Counted from the stretch's first letter, positions 1-8,695 are shown. The stretch is DNA of 64,000 nucleotides from CAZQVA01 sp964596685 (GCA_964596685.1 CAZQVA010000005.1:28975-92974); one strand, 5' to 3'. The notes: generated by a model from the letters alone, not told the origin. A program made the numbers and translations.

Positions 1-339
1 ACTCCAGATGGCACGGCAATAAGAGACTACATTCACGTTGAAGACCTTGTACAAGCCCATTTAAGGGCATTAAACTTGTTGCTTGCTCGGCCTGGAATCT
101 TGACCCTTAACTTAGGAACGGGTAAGGGGCATTCTGTTAGAGAGGTGATCGCGTCTGTTGAGCGCGTATCAGGGAAGAAAATTCCTTTTGAAGAAGTTCC
201 ACGGCGAGAAGGTGATCCTCCTGTGCTTGTCGCAGATAGTGCTTTGGCAAAGCGCTTACTTCTGTGGGAGGCGCGCCATGTAGAATTAGATGCAATTATT
301 GCTTCAGCCTATCACTGGCATGTCAACTCTCAGCGTTAG
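1..339 (+). CDS. galE: UDP-glucose 4-epimerase, C-terminal part (5' end outside window)
   Basis: The frame is open from base 1 and ends with TAG at 337-339. It begins with TPDGTAIRDYIHVEDL, the conserved segment of the GalE branch of extended short-chain dehydrogenases, which interconvert UDP-glucose and UDP-galactose using bound NAD. LNLGTGKGHSV and a following V..V....G..IP-type stretch also fit the substrate-binding C-terminal half of the family. Only about 112 residues are visible, so the Rossmann fold and the catalytic Tyr/Lys lie upstream. The last 20 bases overlap the chosen aroA start, which suggests translational coupling. GalE is likely; a related nucleotide-sugar epimerase cannot be excluded from the C-terminus alone. 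Confidence 0.85.
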   Translation, partial: TPDGTAIRDYIHVEDLVQAHLRALNLLLARPGILTLNLGTGKGHSVREVIASVERVSGKKIPFEEVPRREGDPPVLVADSALAKRLLLWEARHVELDAIIASAYHWHVNSQR

Positions 340-1627
340 TGCAAGTGCTCTTGCGGGTACGATTACTATTCCGCCTTCTAAGTCACATACGATGCGCGCC
401 TTGCTCTTTGCTTGTATGGCTCAAGGGGTAAGCCAGATCTTCCATCCGCTTTGGGGCAGTGACACGGAGAAGATGATCGCTGCAATCTTGCAGCTGGGTG
501 CCACAGTCGAAAAAAAAACGGATCGTTTAATCATTAAAGGGGTTGCCGCTCATCCCATGCCACCTGGTGGCGTCATCGATGCAGGTAATTCGGGACAAGT
601 CTTGCGCTTTATGGCTGCGCTTGCAACTTTTTGTCCCTCAGCAGTGGAGTTAACAGGGGACCACTCGCTGCAACATATTCGTCCGATGGAACCTCTGTTA
701 CAAGGTTTACGACAACTTGGTGGCGAGGCATTCTCTAAAAAAGGGGATGGGCATGCACCTGTCATTGTCAAGGGACCGCTTCATCCAGGGCGTCTCTCTG
801 TCGATGGTGCAGATTCGCAGCCAGTTTCCGCCCTTTTAATCACAACAGCCTTTTTGAAGGGATCTTCTGAAATATTCGTAGCGAATCCACAAGAGACGCC
901 ATGGCTCGAAGTAACGCTGAGTTGGCTAAAGCGTTTTCATCAAGAGGTCAAATGCGATCATTATCGACACTTTTTTGTGCCAGGATTTCTGCAGGTTCCG
1001 GCGTTTGAATATACAGTCGCAGGGGACTGGAGCAGTGCTGCCTTTGCGCTTGGTGCAGCCTTGACAACACAATCAAAGATATGTCTCAAAGGACTTGATC
1101 GCAATGATGTTCAAGGCGACAAGGTGATTGTGTCGTGGTTAAAAGAGATGGGAGCTTGGATCATATGGGAAAATGATCTGCTTGTTATTGATGGAACACA
1201 AGGCAATTTTAAGGGGATTACAGCCAATATGGAGCAGGCGATCGATGCGCTGCCTCTTATGGCTGTCGTCGCTTCCTTTGCATCTTCTCCTTCGTTGCTC
1301 TATAATGCCAAAAGTGCTCGGCATAAGGAGTCAGATCGCCTTAGGTCGATCAAGCAACAGTTGGAATTAATGGGTGGCAAATTACAGGAAACAGAAGATG
1401 CCTTGCGTATCTTCCCAGCACCTTTACAGGGAGCTGCTCTTGATAGTTGCTCGGACCATCGCATCGCTATGGCGCTTGCTGTTGCAGCATTGGGCGCAAA
1501 GGGAACAAGTACAATCAAAGGATGGCAGTGGACACAAAAGAGTTATCCCTCTTTCATGCAAGATTTCCAGCAGCTCAACGCACAGTTGCAAAGCGCTCCC
1601 TTATCCTCTGCGGCCCGCCTGGTGTAG
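320..1627 (+). CDS. aroA: 3-phosphoshikimate 1-carboxyvinyltransferase (EPSP synthase)
   Basis: This enzyme transfers enolpyruvate from PEP to shikimate-3-phosphate, the sixth step of the shikimate pathway, in the cytoplasm. Family motifs run in order: PPSKSHTMRAL near residue 18, GNSGQVLR near 87, the TGDHSL...RPMEPL block, a KESDRLR motif near 337 and DHRIAMALA near 379. The ATG at 320 gives 435 aa, the usual length; an in-frame ATG at 290 would add ten residues that do not look like the family. The 3' end runs more than 100 bases into aroK, so the last ~15 residues are a lineage-specific tail in overlapping DNA. It is followed directly by aroK and aroC. Confidence 0.95.
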   Translation: MSTLSVSASALAGTITIPPSKSHTMRALLFACMAQGVSQIFHPLWGSDTEKMIAAILQLGATVEKKTDRLIIKGVAAHPMPPGGVIDAGNSGQVLRFMAALATFCPSAVELTGDHSLQHIRPMEPLLQGLRQLGGEAFSKKGDGHAPVIVKGPLHPGRLSVDGADSQPVSALLITTAFLKGSSEIFVANPQETPWLEVTLSWLKRFHQEVKCDHYRHFFVPGFLQVPAFEYTVAGDWSSAAFALGAALTTQSKICLKGLDRNDVQGDKVIVSWLKEMGAWIIWENDLLVIDGTQGNFKGITANMEQAIDALPLMAVVASFASSPSLLYNAKSARHKESDRLRSIKQQLELMGGKLQETEDALRIFPAPLQGAALDSCSDHRIAMALAVAALGAKGTSTIKGWQWTQKSYPSFMQDFQQLNAQLQSAPLSSAARLV

Positions 1628-2055
1628 GGAAAAGTTATTGGGCAGAGCGTCTTGCACGCTTATTGACAATGCCTTGGTATGATACAGACCATCTTATCGA
1701 GGAACAATTAGGAAAGAGCTGCAAGGATTTTTATATGCAAGCAGGAGCGGAGCGCTTTCGAGAAGTTGAACGCGCCATTGCTTTGTCCTTAATGCCAAAG
1801 AGACCTGCCATAGTTTCTTTAGGAGGAGCTACCCTATTAACGGGGCCTGAAATTATCGCCCATCTTCGTAGTTGGGGAAAACTTATACGCTTGCGTGCCT
1901 CTTTAAAAACATTGCGAGAGCGCAACAAGAATCGCGCCTTTGACCTTGATACAGTTTTAAGAGAAAGAAATTATGAGGCTATTGATGTCCCTGTTATTGA
2001 TGTGGAAGAAGAGGATGTCATGGAAGGTCTATTGAGAGAGTGTACCCATGAGTAG
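1522..2055 (+). CDS. aroK: shikimate kinase
   Basis: The protein phosphorylates shikimate at the 3-OH with ATP and so supplies the AroA substrate. The Walker A motif GPPGVGKS lies at residues 31-38, followed by DTDHLIEEQ (shikimate and Mg binding), ERFREVE, and a C-terminal RERNYEAIDVPVID segment typical of the family. The usual GGG of the substrate-binding loop reads SLGGATLL, so the third Gly is replaced by Ala. The ATG at 1522 gives 177 aa, the normal size. No ATG, GTG or TTG occurs in frame between 1529 and the P-loop, so the ~106-base overlap with aroA appears genuine. The stop overlaps the aroC start by 8 bases. Confidence 0.9.
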   Translation: MAVDTKELSLFHARFPAAQRTVAKRSLILCGPPGVGKSYWAERLARLLTMPWYDTDHLIEEQLGKSCKDFYMQAGAERFREVERAIALSLMPKRPAIVSLGGATLLTGPEIIAHLRSWGKLIRLRASLKTLRERNKNRAFDLDTVLRERNYEAIDVPVIDVEEEDVMEGLLRECTHE

Positions 2056-3124
2056 TAATCGCTTTGGACGTCATTTTAGTATCACAACATGGGGAGAATC
2101 CCATGGGCCTGCAATCGGTGTGGTGATTGATGGATGTCCCTGTGGCCTTGAGCTGTCCCTTGAAGAGATTGCGGAGGCTTTGCAAAAAAGACGTCCGGGT
2201 TCCTATTTAACAAGCCAGCGGCAAGAGAGTGATGTGCCAGAAATTCTTTCAGGAGTTTACGAAGGATATACAACAGGAGCTCCTATTAGCATTTTAATTC
2301 GCAATCAGGATGCTCGTTCAAAAGATTATGAAGAGTTGAAAGGGGTAGCGCGGCCGGGGCATAGCTCTTTTACTTATCATCATAAATATGGTCACTTTGA
2401 TCATCGAGGAGGAGGGCGCGCCTCAGGGAGAGAGACGGCTTGTAGAGTGGCTGCAGGAGCGGTTGCTCAGAAGTTGCTCGATCATGTAGGAATCCGTGTA
2501 TGCGCTTTTCTTGAATCGATGGGCCCTCTTGTCGCAGAGATTCCGCCTTCTTTTGAGCACTGTCATGAGAGCGTAATAAGAGATTGTTTGTTTTGTCCAG
2601 ATGAGAAAGTATCTGTACACATGCAACAACTTCTGTGCGAGTTAAAAGAACAAGGCGATTCTGTAGGCGCTGTTGTTGGAGTCCTGACTACGCCTTTACC
2701 GCTTGGTCTTGGCGATCCAGTCTATGAAAAACTGGAAGCAAATCTCGCCAAGGCACTCTTGGGAATTCCTGCCTCTAAGGGTTTTGAGATTGGAGAGGGG
2801 TTTCGCTCTGCTTTACAATGTGGGAGTGAGCATAACGATCTTTTTGTTTTTGAAGATCAAGTGAAGATAGCGAGTAATCGGGCGGGTGGAACACTGGGGG
2901 GGATTTCTTGTGGAACGCCTCTGCGCTTACGCGTACCCTTTAAGCCAGCTTCTAGTATAGCCAAAGTACAAAGCACCTATGGGTTTAATGGAGAAAAGGT
3001 GCAGATAGAGATTAAGGGACGCCACGACCCTTGTATTGGTGTGCGCGGTGTCCCCGTAGTTGAGGCGATGGTACGCCTCGTTTTAGCGGATGCTATTCTA
3101 GCGAGTCGTCTCGTTAGGCTTTGA
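2048..3124 (+). CDS. aroC: chorismate synthase
   Basis: The enzyme converts 5-enolpyruvylshikimate-3-phosphate to chorismate using reduced FMN, the last step of the common aromatic pathway. All three family signatures are present: GESHGPAIGVVIDG at residues 16-29, RGGGRASGRETACRVAAGA near 120-139, and RHDPCIGVRGVPVVEAM near 325. The 358-aa length is normal. The ATG overlaps the end of aroK (ATGAGTAG), so aroA, aroK and aroC form one translationally coupled unit. It is convergent with adk, 13 bases away, and no hairpin terminator is visible between them. Confidence 0.97.
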   Translation: MSSNRFGRHFSITTWGESHGPAIGVVIDGCPCGLELSLEEIAEALQKRRPGSYLTSQRQESDVPEILSGVYEGYTTGAPISILIRNQDARSKDYEELKGVARPGHSSFTYHHKYGHFDHRGGGRASGRETACRVAAGAVAQKLLDHVGIRVCAFLESMGPLVAEIPPSFEHCHESVIRDCLFCPDEKVSVHMQQLLCELKEQGDSVGAVVGVLTTPLPLGLGDPVYEKLEANLAKALLGIPASKGFEIGEGFRSALQCGSEHNDLFVFEDQVKIASNRAGGTLGGISCGTPLRLRVPFKPASSIAKVQSTYGFNGEKVQIEIKGRHDPCIGVRGVPVVEAMVRLVLADAILASRLVRL

Positions 3125-3137
3125 ACCTGCTCAATCT

Positions 3138-3860
3138 CTAGTTTGAAGAACATGCTTTGGCAATATCTTGCTTTGCCTCATTGAGGACGTCACTTGGGCT
3201 TTTGGTGCCATCGATTAAAAAGAGCTTGGCGCGACTCTTATAAAATTCTTTCAAGGGTTCAGTTTCCGCATGGAAGATCTTTAAGCGTTCAATCACCACT
3301 TCTTCTGTGTCATCTTTGCGCTGTTGTAGTTTGCCACCACAGCGATCACAGATGCCCTCTTCCTTCGGAGGGGCGTTTTTTGCGTGATAGGGCGCGCCAC
3401 AGGATGCGCATACAAGACGGCCTGTGATACGCTCAACGATTATCTCATCGGGTACTTCTAGCGATAGGGCGACAATGCACGCATCTTTTGGCAAACGAGC
3501 TGCCAATGTCTCGGCTTGAGGAATTGTGCGGGGGAATCCATCGAGAATATACCCTTTGGCAGTATCTTGAGATTGCAGGCGAGAAAATAGCATATCGAGT
3601 ACGAGAGAATCGGGGACAAGTTGTCCTTGATTCATGTAGCGCGCAGCTTCCTCTCCTAGAGGAGTGTGATTTTTTAGGTTTTCGCGAAAGAGATCACCGG
3701 TAGAAATATGTGGTAGATCAAGCTCGCGACTTAGTTGCACAGCTTGGGTCCCTTTACCGGAACCTGGCGCGCCAAGCATGACGACGATTGTTGCTGAAGA
3801 ATTCATAGCCATTAGGGGGAGTATAAAAAAAGATAGAAAAAGTAATGATAAATATCGCAT
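3138..3860 (-). CDS. adk: adenylate kinase with possible N-terminal signal peptide
   Basis: Adenylate kinase interconverts 2 ADP with ATP and AMP. The P-loop GAPGSGKGTQ is at residues 30-39 of the longest form, followed by HISTGDLFR and the LDGFPRT motif. The long LID carries a Cys4 zinc site (C151, C154, C171, C174). The longest form starts with MRYLSLL and then a run of hydrophobic residues ending in PLMA, which looks like a signal peptide; Met17 or Met19 would give the usual cytoplasmic form of about 222-224 aa. No clear Shine-Dalgarno sequence favours any of these starts. The gene lies divergent from an exported nucleoside hydrolase. The enzyme assignment is secure; the start and location are open. 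Confidence 0.93.
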   Translation of the reverse strand: MRYLSLLFLSFFILPLMAMNSSATIVVMLGAPGSGKGTQAVQLSRELDLPHISTGDLFRENLKNHTPLGEEAARYMNQGQLVPDSLVLDMLFSRLQSQDTAKGYILDGFPRTIPQAETLAARLPKDACIVALSLEVPDEIIVERITGRLVCASCGAPYHAKNAPPKEEGICDRCGGKLQQRKDDTEEVVIERLKIFHAETEPLKEFYKSRAKLFLIDGTKSPSDVLNEAKQDIAKACSSN

Positions 3861-3891
3861 AACAGAGAAACTCTAGATTCAGGCATTTTAT

Positions 3892-4848
3892 ATGAAGAAA
3901 TTCCCTTTCTACTATGACAAATCAATGAAAATCTGTCGCCAACTTTTTCTATGGATCTGCTTATTAATCTCTTCCTGTTGTTTTGCTGCAAAACCCATCG
4001 TGATCTTTACCGATACGGATTTTGATGATTTGATCGCTATTGGCATTCTTATAAAGAGTCGGGAAGTTGATATTAAGGGGATTGTAGTTGAGGGGGATGG
4101 ATGGTCTAATCCTCCTTATGGAATAGACAATGTCGCAAAGCTCTTAGGATTGCTGGATAATTGTCTGCCTCTTGTGACAGGAGCTGCTGAGCCTATGCTC
4201 AGTGAAGTAACTCTGACGAAAGGGGATCGCAACATGACTGATGATTTATGGGGAACGTCAATCAATGCTAGCCCCTGTCCCATTCTCAAAGAAGATGCCA
4301 TTGTACAACTTCAAAATTGGTTGCGCGCCTCATCTCAACAGGTAGAGTGTCTCGTGTTATCGCCATGCACGACTTTGGCCGCCTTATTGGTCAAAGATCC
4401 CGCCATAACAGAGAAAATTAGCCGTGTGATTTTTTCTGGATCGGTAAGAGTGCAAGGGGGTGATAGGTTACCGGACAATTTTTATTTAGATGCTGCTGCG
4501 AGCGAAATTGTTTTGGGGAGCAATCTACCTATTTTATTCGTTACTGATCAAGCAGCAATGGCTTCGCCGATTAATGAAATGTATGTGAATTTGATCGTTG
4601 GTGTGCCAACTCCTCTTGCCACTTTTTCTCATGAATTATTAACAAATCTTTTAAAAGTAACGAAAAAAAGATTATATGGATGGGATGTGGTCGCTGCTTT
4701 TGTGCTACTGGACCCCTCAATAATTGCACACAAAGAGCCTTTAGGGGCGTTTAGGGGTATAAAAAATCGCGGTGAGCTAGTGACTGCGATTCATATTGAT
4801 CCGCTCAATAAAAAACTCTTTACTATCATGCGAAAAGGGAGCAACTAA
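3892..4848 (+). CDS. exported inosine/uridine-preferring nucleoside hydrolase family protein
   Basis: The N-terminus has a basic start and a hydrophobic core ending SSCCFAAKP, a signal peptide (possibly a lipoprotein-like Cys), and an alternative Met12 start at 3925. The mature part opens with IVIFTDTDFDDLIAIGIL, the calcium-binding Asp cluster of nucleoside hydrolases, which cleave the N-glycosidic bond of ribonucleosides. Later segments (VLSPCTTLAALL, GSVRVQGGD, and a WDVVAAF stretch near the end) match the fold of the family. It ends 3 bases before the next gene, a FAD monooxygenase, so the two are probably co-transcribed. A periplasmic enzyme could scavenge bases from the host or inclusion. 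The exact substrate is not determinable. Confidence 0.75.
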   Translation: MKKFPFYYDKSMKICRQLFLWICLLISSCCFAAKPIVIFTDTDFDDLIAIGILIKSREVDIKGIVVEGDGWSNPPYGIDNVAKLLGLLDNCLPLVTGAAEPMLSEVTLTKGDRNMTDDLWGTSINASPCPILKEDAIVQLQNWLRASSQQVECLVLSPCTTLAALLVKDPAITEKISRVIFSGSVRVQGGDRLPDNFYLDAAASEIVLGSNLPILFVTDQAAMASPINEMYVNLIVGVPTPLATFSHELLTNLLKVTKKRLYGWDVVAAFVLLDPSIIAHKEPLGAFRGIKNRGELVTAIHIDPLNKKLFTIMRKGSN

Positions 4849-4851
4849 AAG

Positions 4852-6441
4852 ATGGCAACAGATGTATGTATCGTAGGGGCAGGGCCTACAGGACTTATGG
4901 CTGCACTCGCTTTACACCATTTTGGAGTAAAGAATATTCGTTTGATCGACCGCTTGGAGTCGCCTTCTCCATTTTCAAAAGCTCTCGTGCTTCACGCGAG
5001 AAGTTTAGAGTTGTTGACCCTTTTGGGAATCGTTGATGATTTTCTGGCTGTGGGGGAAAAAATCAAATATTTAAATTTCTCTTTAGAGAAAGAGGAAATT
5101 GAACTGCCCCTATGTCATATTGAGTCGCCTTATCCCTTTGCCTTGGCACTTTCTCAAAATCACACTGAAGAGTTATTGACAAAGGCGCTTACCAAAGCGG
5201 GGATCTCTGTAGAGCGAGGTTCTAATTGCACCTTTATCGCTCAAGATGGCAGCCAAGTTACTTTAACAATTGAAGGTAAGCAGCCTATTGAAGCCTCTTG
5301 GGTGATTGCTGCAGATGGGGGACATAGTACAATACGTCATGTGCTGGGGATGAATTTTCAAGGGGATACTTTAGAAGAGACCTTTGCTCTTGCCGATGTG
5401 CACATTAAAGAGGATCTTTTGCGTGATCGCTTGCATTTTTTCTACTCTGAAGAAGGGATTGCAGCGCTTTTTCCTTTTGATAACGACAAATGGCGCATTA
5501 TCCTTCCAGGAATTCCTGAAACTGCATCGCACGAACCGATTTTGGAAGATTTAGAACGTATCCTAAGTGAGCGCGCTAAACAGATGCTCCGCCTTGATAC
5601 GCCCTCCTGGCTTTCCTATTTTACAGTAAACAGTCGGCAAATTCCGCATTATCAGATGGGACGTATTTTCTTTGCCGGAGATGCAGCTCACGTACATAGC
5701 CCTGTGGGTGGTCAGGGGATGAATACGGGGATTCAAGACAGTATCAATTTAGCATGGAAACTGGCTCTTGTCATCGCCCATAAAGTCCCCTTTTCCTTCT
5801 TAAAAAGTTATGAAGAGGAGCGTTTACCGGTGGCTCATGAAATTGTCACGGCAACAGAGAGTATGACGCGCTTACTCACCTCTAAAGCCTCTTTTGCTAG
5901 ATGGGCACGCGAAAAAGCTCTACCAAAGGTACTTTCAACAGACTTTATACAGAGGTTTGCTGCAAGAAAAACCGCTGAGTTGGATATTGTCTATAAAGAT
6001 AGCGATATTGTGGAAGATACAAGCGCATTTTTTGCGCCGGGGAAAAAGGCGGGTGAGCGTGTATTGCCGGGATTTTTCGATGAGGCATTAAAGAAAGGAC
6101 GTCACCTCCTTGTACTCTTTACAGCTGACCACACGGTTGATGATCTATTGCCTGGAATTAGTGCTATTCAGCATCGCGCACTCGATTTCTATCGAGAGAT
6201 CATTGATCCTTATTTAGTCGTTTCTGATCCCATTAAAGAAGCACCTTGGCCCGTTCTTGTTGATGCGCAATTGAATGAACACCAGCGGTGGAAGGTGGCT
6301 CACCAACCTGCACTCTACTTGCTGCGCCCCGATGGATATATTGGCTTTTCTTCTCATCCAATGGATGTAGATCGCTTAATTCAGTACTTATCGCGCTTCT
6401 TTATTTCAGAAAAAAATCAGCGTTTAGAAGGGAAGGGATAA
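4852..6441 (+). CDS. FAD-dependent aromatic-ring-type monooxygenase (PheA/TfdB/UbiH-like)
   Basis: This is a class A flavoprotein monooxygenase of 529 aa. The dinucleotide fold CIVGAGPTGLMAALAL is at the N-terminus, ADGGHSTIRHVLG (the DG motif contacting FAD and NADPH) near 154, and GDAAHVHSPVGGQGMNTG (the GD motif) near 277. The ~100 C-terminal residues look like the thioredoxin-like tail of the phenol hydroxylase/TfdB branch. It likely hydroxylates an aromatic or polyketide-like compound; the substrate is unknown. The start lies 3 bases after the nucleoside hydrolase stop. The 3' end overlaps the convergent lpxI gene by 18 bases. Such enzymes are not part of the reduced core of Chlamydia, so this is an accessory gene. 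Confidence 0.85.
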   Translation: MATDVCIVGAGPTGLMAALALHHFGVKNIRLIDRLESPSPFSKALVLHARSLELLTLLGIVDDFLAVGEKIKYLNFSLEKEEIELPLCHIESPYPFALALSQNHTEELLTKALTKAGISVERGSNCTFIAQDGSQVTLTIEGKQPIEASWVIAADGGHSTIRHVLGMNFQGDTLEETFALADVHIKEDLLRDRLHFFYSEEGIAALFPFDNDKWRIILPGIPETASHEPILEDLERILSERAKQMLRLDTPSWLSYFTVNSRQIPHYQMGRIFFAGDAAHVHSPVGGQGMNTGIQDSINLAWKLALVIAHKVPFSFLKSYEEERLPVAHEIVTATESMTRLLTSKASFARWAREKALPKVLSTDFIQRFAARKTAELDIVYKDSDIVEDTSAFFAPGKKAGERVLPGFFDEALKKGRHLLVLFTADHTVDDLLPGISAIQHRALDFYREIIDPYLVVSDPIKEAPWPVLVDAQLNEHQRWKVAHQPALYLLRPDGYIGFSSHPMDVDRLIQYLSRFFISEKNQRLEGKG

Positions 6442-7230
6442 AATAGGGATATTCAGCTGTAAGGCTCTTTCTAGGGTGGATTCGCCGAGAATAAGTGTCT
6501 TGCCAGCTTCGATAACGAGAAGCGCTGCTTGAATTTTAGCAAGCTTTTCTATGGTATTGGGACCAATTACAGGTAGGTCAAAGCGCCGATCGCGTTCCTG
6601 ATGAGCTCCTTTGATGACAATGCAGCCTTCTTTAGCGATTTGCCAAGCGCGTTCAAGGCATTGGTCGGTTCCTTCCATTGCTTCTAGGGCAACAACGCTA
6701 GAATCCTTGATGACAACGGTCTGACCAATATTGAGCCGCGAGAGTTCCTTTACGAGTGCAATGCCGAAGGGGAGTTGTTTCATCAGATGAGAGGAGATAG
6801 TCATGCCAGTAAGGTTGCCTGCTGGAGCAACGAAATTTTGTAAATAGGTCGATGAGTCTAGTACGTCGATGCCCTCTTTTTGCATAATGCGCGCAACTGT
6901 TTTTAGGATTGTATCGCCACGCTTGTCGGAAAGAGAGAGCCATGTCCTAATTGTAAACCAGTCGAAACGCCACCATGCGAGAGCATAGATCGCCTGGTGA
7001 ACAACACGGCCTGCAAAGAGAATTTGGGTGGCGTGGTGTTTTTTGCAAAGCTTTAGGGCTTTTCCCAGTTGTGTGGGATAAAGCCAATAACAGTGCGTCG
7101 AGGGCAATTCTTCGATAGTGCTCTCGGCTGCTCCTTTTAGGGCTAACAGAAGGACGGGCTTTCCTTCTCGATGAAGAGCTTCTAGAATAAGGCGGGGCAT
7201 AATGCCCTGCCCGGCTACTAAGGCAATCAC
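6424..7230 (-). CDS. lpxI: UDP-2,3-diacylglucosamine pyrophosphatase LpxI-like (DUF1009)
   Basis: LpxI hydrolyses UDP-2,3-diacylglucosamine to lipid X and UMP in lipid A synthesis. The N-terminal IALVAGQGIMPRLILEA, the KRGDTILKTVARIMQKEGI segment, LNIGQTVVIKDSSVVALEA, and EGTDQCLERA followed by DLPVIGPNTIE reproduce the order of conserved blocks in the alphaproteobacterial enzyme. The 268-aa length fits. Its start overlaps the trxA stop by 4 bases, so the two form one operon. Chlamydia trachomatis uses the unrelated LpxG for this step, so LpxI here would be a non-homologous replacement, or an addition if lpxG is present elsewhere. Confidence 0.85.
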   Translation of the reverse strand: MIALVAGQGIMPRLILEALHREGKPVLLLALKGAAESTIEELPSTHCYWLYPTQLGKALKLCKKHHATQILFAGRVVHQAIYALAWWRFDWFTIRTWLSLSDKRGDTILKTVARIMQKEGIDVLDSSTYLQNFVAPAGNLTGMTISSHLMKQLPFGIALVKELSRLNIGQTVVIKDSSVVALEAMEGTDQCLERAWQIAKEGCIVIKGAHQERDRRFDLPVIGPNTIEKLAKIQAALLVIEAGKTLILGESTLERALQLNIPILSLPF

Positions 7231-7544
7231 AAAGCTGTTTTGATGAAGGCTTTAATATTATCTTCGTCGCGCAATCCCGTTAGACGATTGACTTCCTTGC
7301 CATCTTTAAAGAGGACAAGTGTGGGTAAGGCGGTGATGTGCAGGGAAGCTGCACTTTTTTCGGCGCGATCTGTATCTACTTTTACAATGCGGACTTGACC
7401 TTGCATGGAGGCAGCAACACGTTCGAGCACAGGGCTCAACATACGACATGGCCCACACCAGTCAGCAAAGAAATCAGCAAGAACAACACCTTGTGCGATG
7501 ACACTCGCAAATTGTTCGTCGGTAATTTTTTCAATATCACCCAT
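7227..7544 (-). CDS. trxA: thioredoxin
   Basis: This 105-aa cytoplasmic disulfide reductase has the active site WCGPC at about residues 29-33 within ADFFADWCGPCRMLSP, and the cis-proline segment ALPTLVLFKDG. Length and motif spacing are those of standard bacterial thioredoxin 1. A good Shine-Dalgarno AGGAG lies about 8-10 bases upstream of the ATG at 7544. The stop overlaps the lpxI start (ATGA type overlap), and the CysJ-like reductase gene lies 50 bases upstream on the same strand, so a three-gene transcript is plausible. Confidence 0.97.
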   Translation of the reverse strand: MGDIEKITDEQFASVIAQGVVLADFFADWCGPCRMLSPVLERVAASMQGQVRIVKVDTDRAEKSAASLHITALPTLVLFKDGKEVNRLTGLRDEDNIKAFIKTAL

Positions 7545-7594
7545 AATTTACTCCTGTAAGAGAGCTTTTAAGATAGCAAAAACGTCAGATCGGT

Positions 7595-8695
7595 TCAATA
7601 AACATCGCGACGATATCTGCCTGATTGACGCATTTCTTTGATCCACTGTCTCGTTTGGATGAGATCCATGCTGCCTTCTTTTGCTACAATCGTCTGTAGT
7701 GCTTGTTCCACTGCTTTAGCCATTTCGTTTGCATCCCCACATACATAAAAAATAGCCCCCTCTTGCATCCATTGCCATACTTCAGCGCTGTGCTCAAGTA
7801 ATTTGTGCTGCACGTAGACCTTCTCGGCGCTATCGCGAGAAAAGGCACAAGTAAGGTTTAAGAGATTATGATCCACAAGCTGTTGCCAGAAGTCTTCATA
7901 AAAGAAATGTGAATGGCGGTGCTTTTCACCAAAAAAGAGCCAGTTGCGGCGGGCAGAAGGATGTTGCATTCTTTCCTGCATGAACCCTCGAAATGGAGCG
8001 ACTCCCGTTCCAGGGCCTACCATGATCATAGGAGTGGCTAAGTCTGCCGGGAGATGGAAGTGAGAACTTGGATGGACATAACCAAAAATGGGCGTCGTAT
8101 GCATTGAGGCGAGTCGTCCAAGAAAGTGAGAGCCAATCCCTCTGCGCAATTGACCGCGTGTTTCAAAATCAGCTGTAGCGACTGTTAAATGAACTTCATC
8201 CTTCACTTGACTCTTGGCAGAAGCAATTGAATAAAAGCGAGGGAGTATGGGAAAAAGCGTATCGACAAATTCTTGAGCACCAAGTGCAGGGGAGTAGCTC
8301 TGGCAAAAATCCCATACTTCAAAAGAAGCAAGAAATTCTTTCTTTAAGGCGGGATCTTCGGGTATTTGGTTCGGGGCAATCTTCTCTGCAAGTGTTGGTG
8401 AAATACGTCGAATGCAGCACCAGTGGCTAAGGCACTCTTTTAGAGGCATTACTTGTGCTGTCCTTGGCTCTTTGACTAAAGTAGTAGGCTCTAGTTTCAA
8501 GGCGACTAACGTTTTTTCAACAAGTTCGGGATCGTGACTTGGAAAAATTGCTAAGCTATCCCCAGGTTCATATTGGATCCCTTCGCCCTTTAGGCTGATA
8601 TGAAAGACTTGCTTGTCACAATCGCCTTTGGTAAGGGTATAGCGATCATTTAAATATAATTTTTGGGCAGTTTGGCGCGTAATTTTTTCATTCAT
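7595..8695 (-). CDS. cysJ: CysJ-like FAD/NADPH oxidoreductase without flavodoxin domain
   Basis: The protein has the ferredoxin-NADP reductase-type half of sulfite reductase flavoprotein. Visible are PRFYSIASAK (FAD binding RxYS motif), RRGIGSHFLG, GPGTGVAPFRGF (NADPH pyrophosphate binding), FFGEKHRHSHFFYEDFW, and the C-terminal YRRDVY that ends CysJ proteins. At 366 aa it lacks the N-terminal flavodoxin (FMN) domain of enteric CysJ, as do the annotated cysJ products of Chlamydia. No sulfite reductase hemoprotein (cysI) is in the window. Its electron acceptor is therefore uncertain and may be unrelated to sulfite. It is encoded upstream of trxA on the same strand. Confidence 0.85.
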   Translation of the reverse strand: MNEKITRQTAQKLYLNDRYTLTKGDCDKQVFHISLKGEGIQYEPGDSLAIFPSHDPELVEKTLVALKLEPTTLVKEPRTAQVMPLKECLSHWCCIRRISPTLAEKIAPNQIPEDPALKKEFLASFEVWDFCQSYSPALGAQEFVDTLFPILPRFYSIASAKSQVKDEVHLTVATADFETRGQLRRGIGSHFLGRLASMHTTPIFGYVHPSSHFHLPADLATPMIMVGPGTGVAPFRGFMQERMQHPSARRNWLFFGEKHRHSHFFYEDFWQQLVDHNLLNLTCAFSRDSAEKVYVQHKLLEHSAEVWQWMQEGAIFYVCGDANEMAKAVEQALQTIVAKEGSMDLIQTRQWIKEMRQSGRYRRDVY

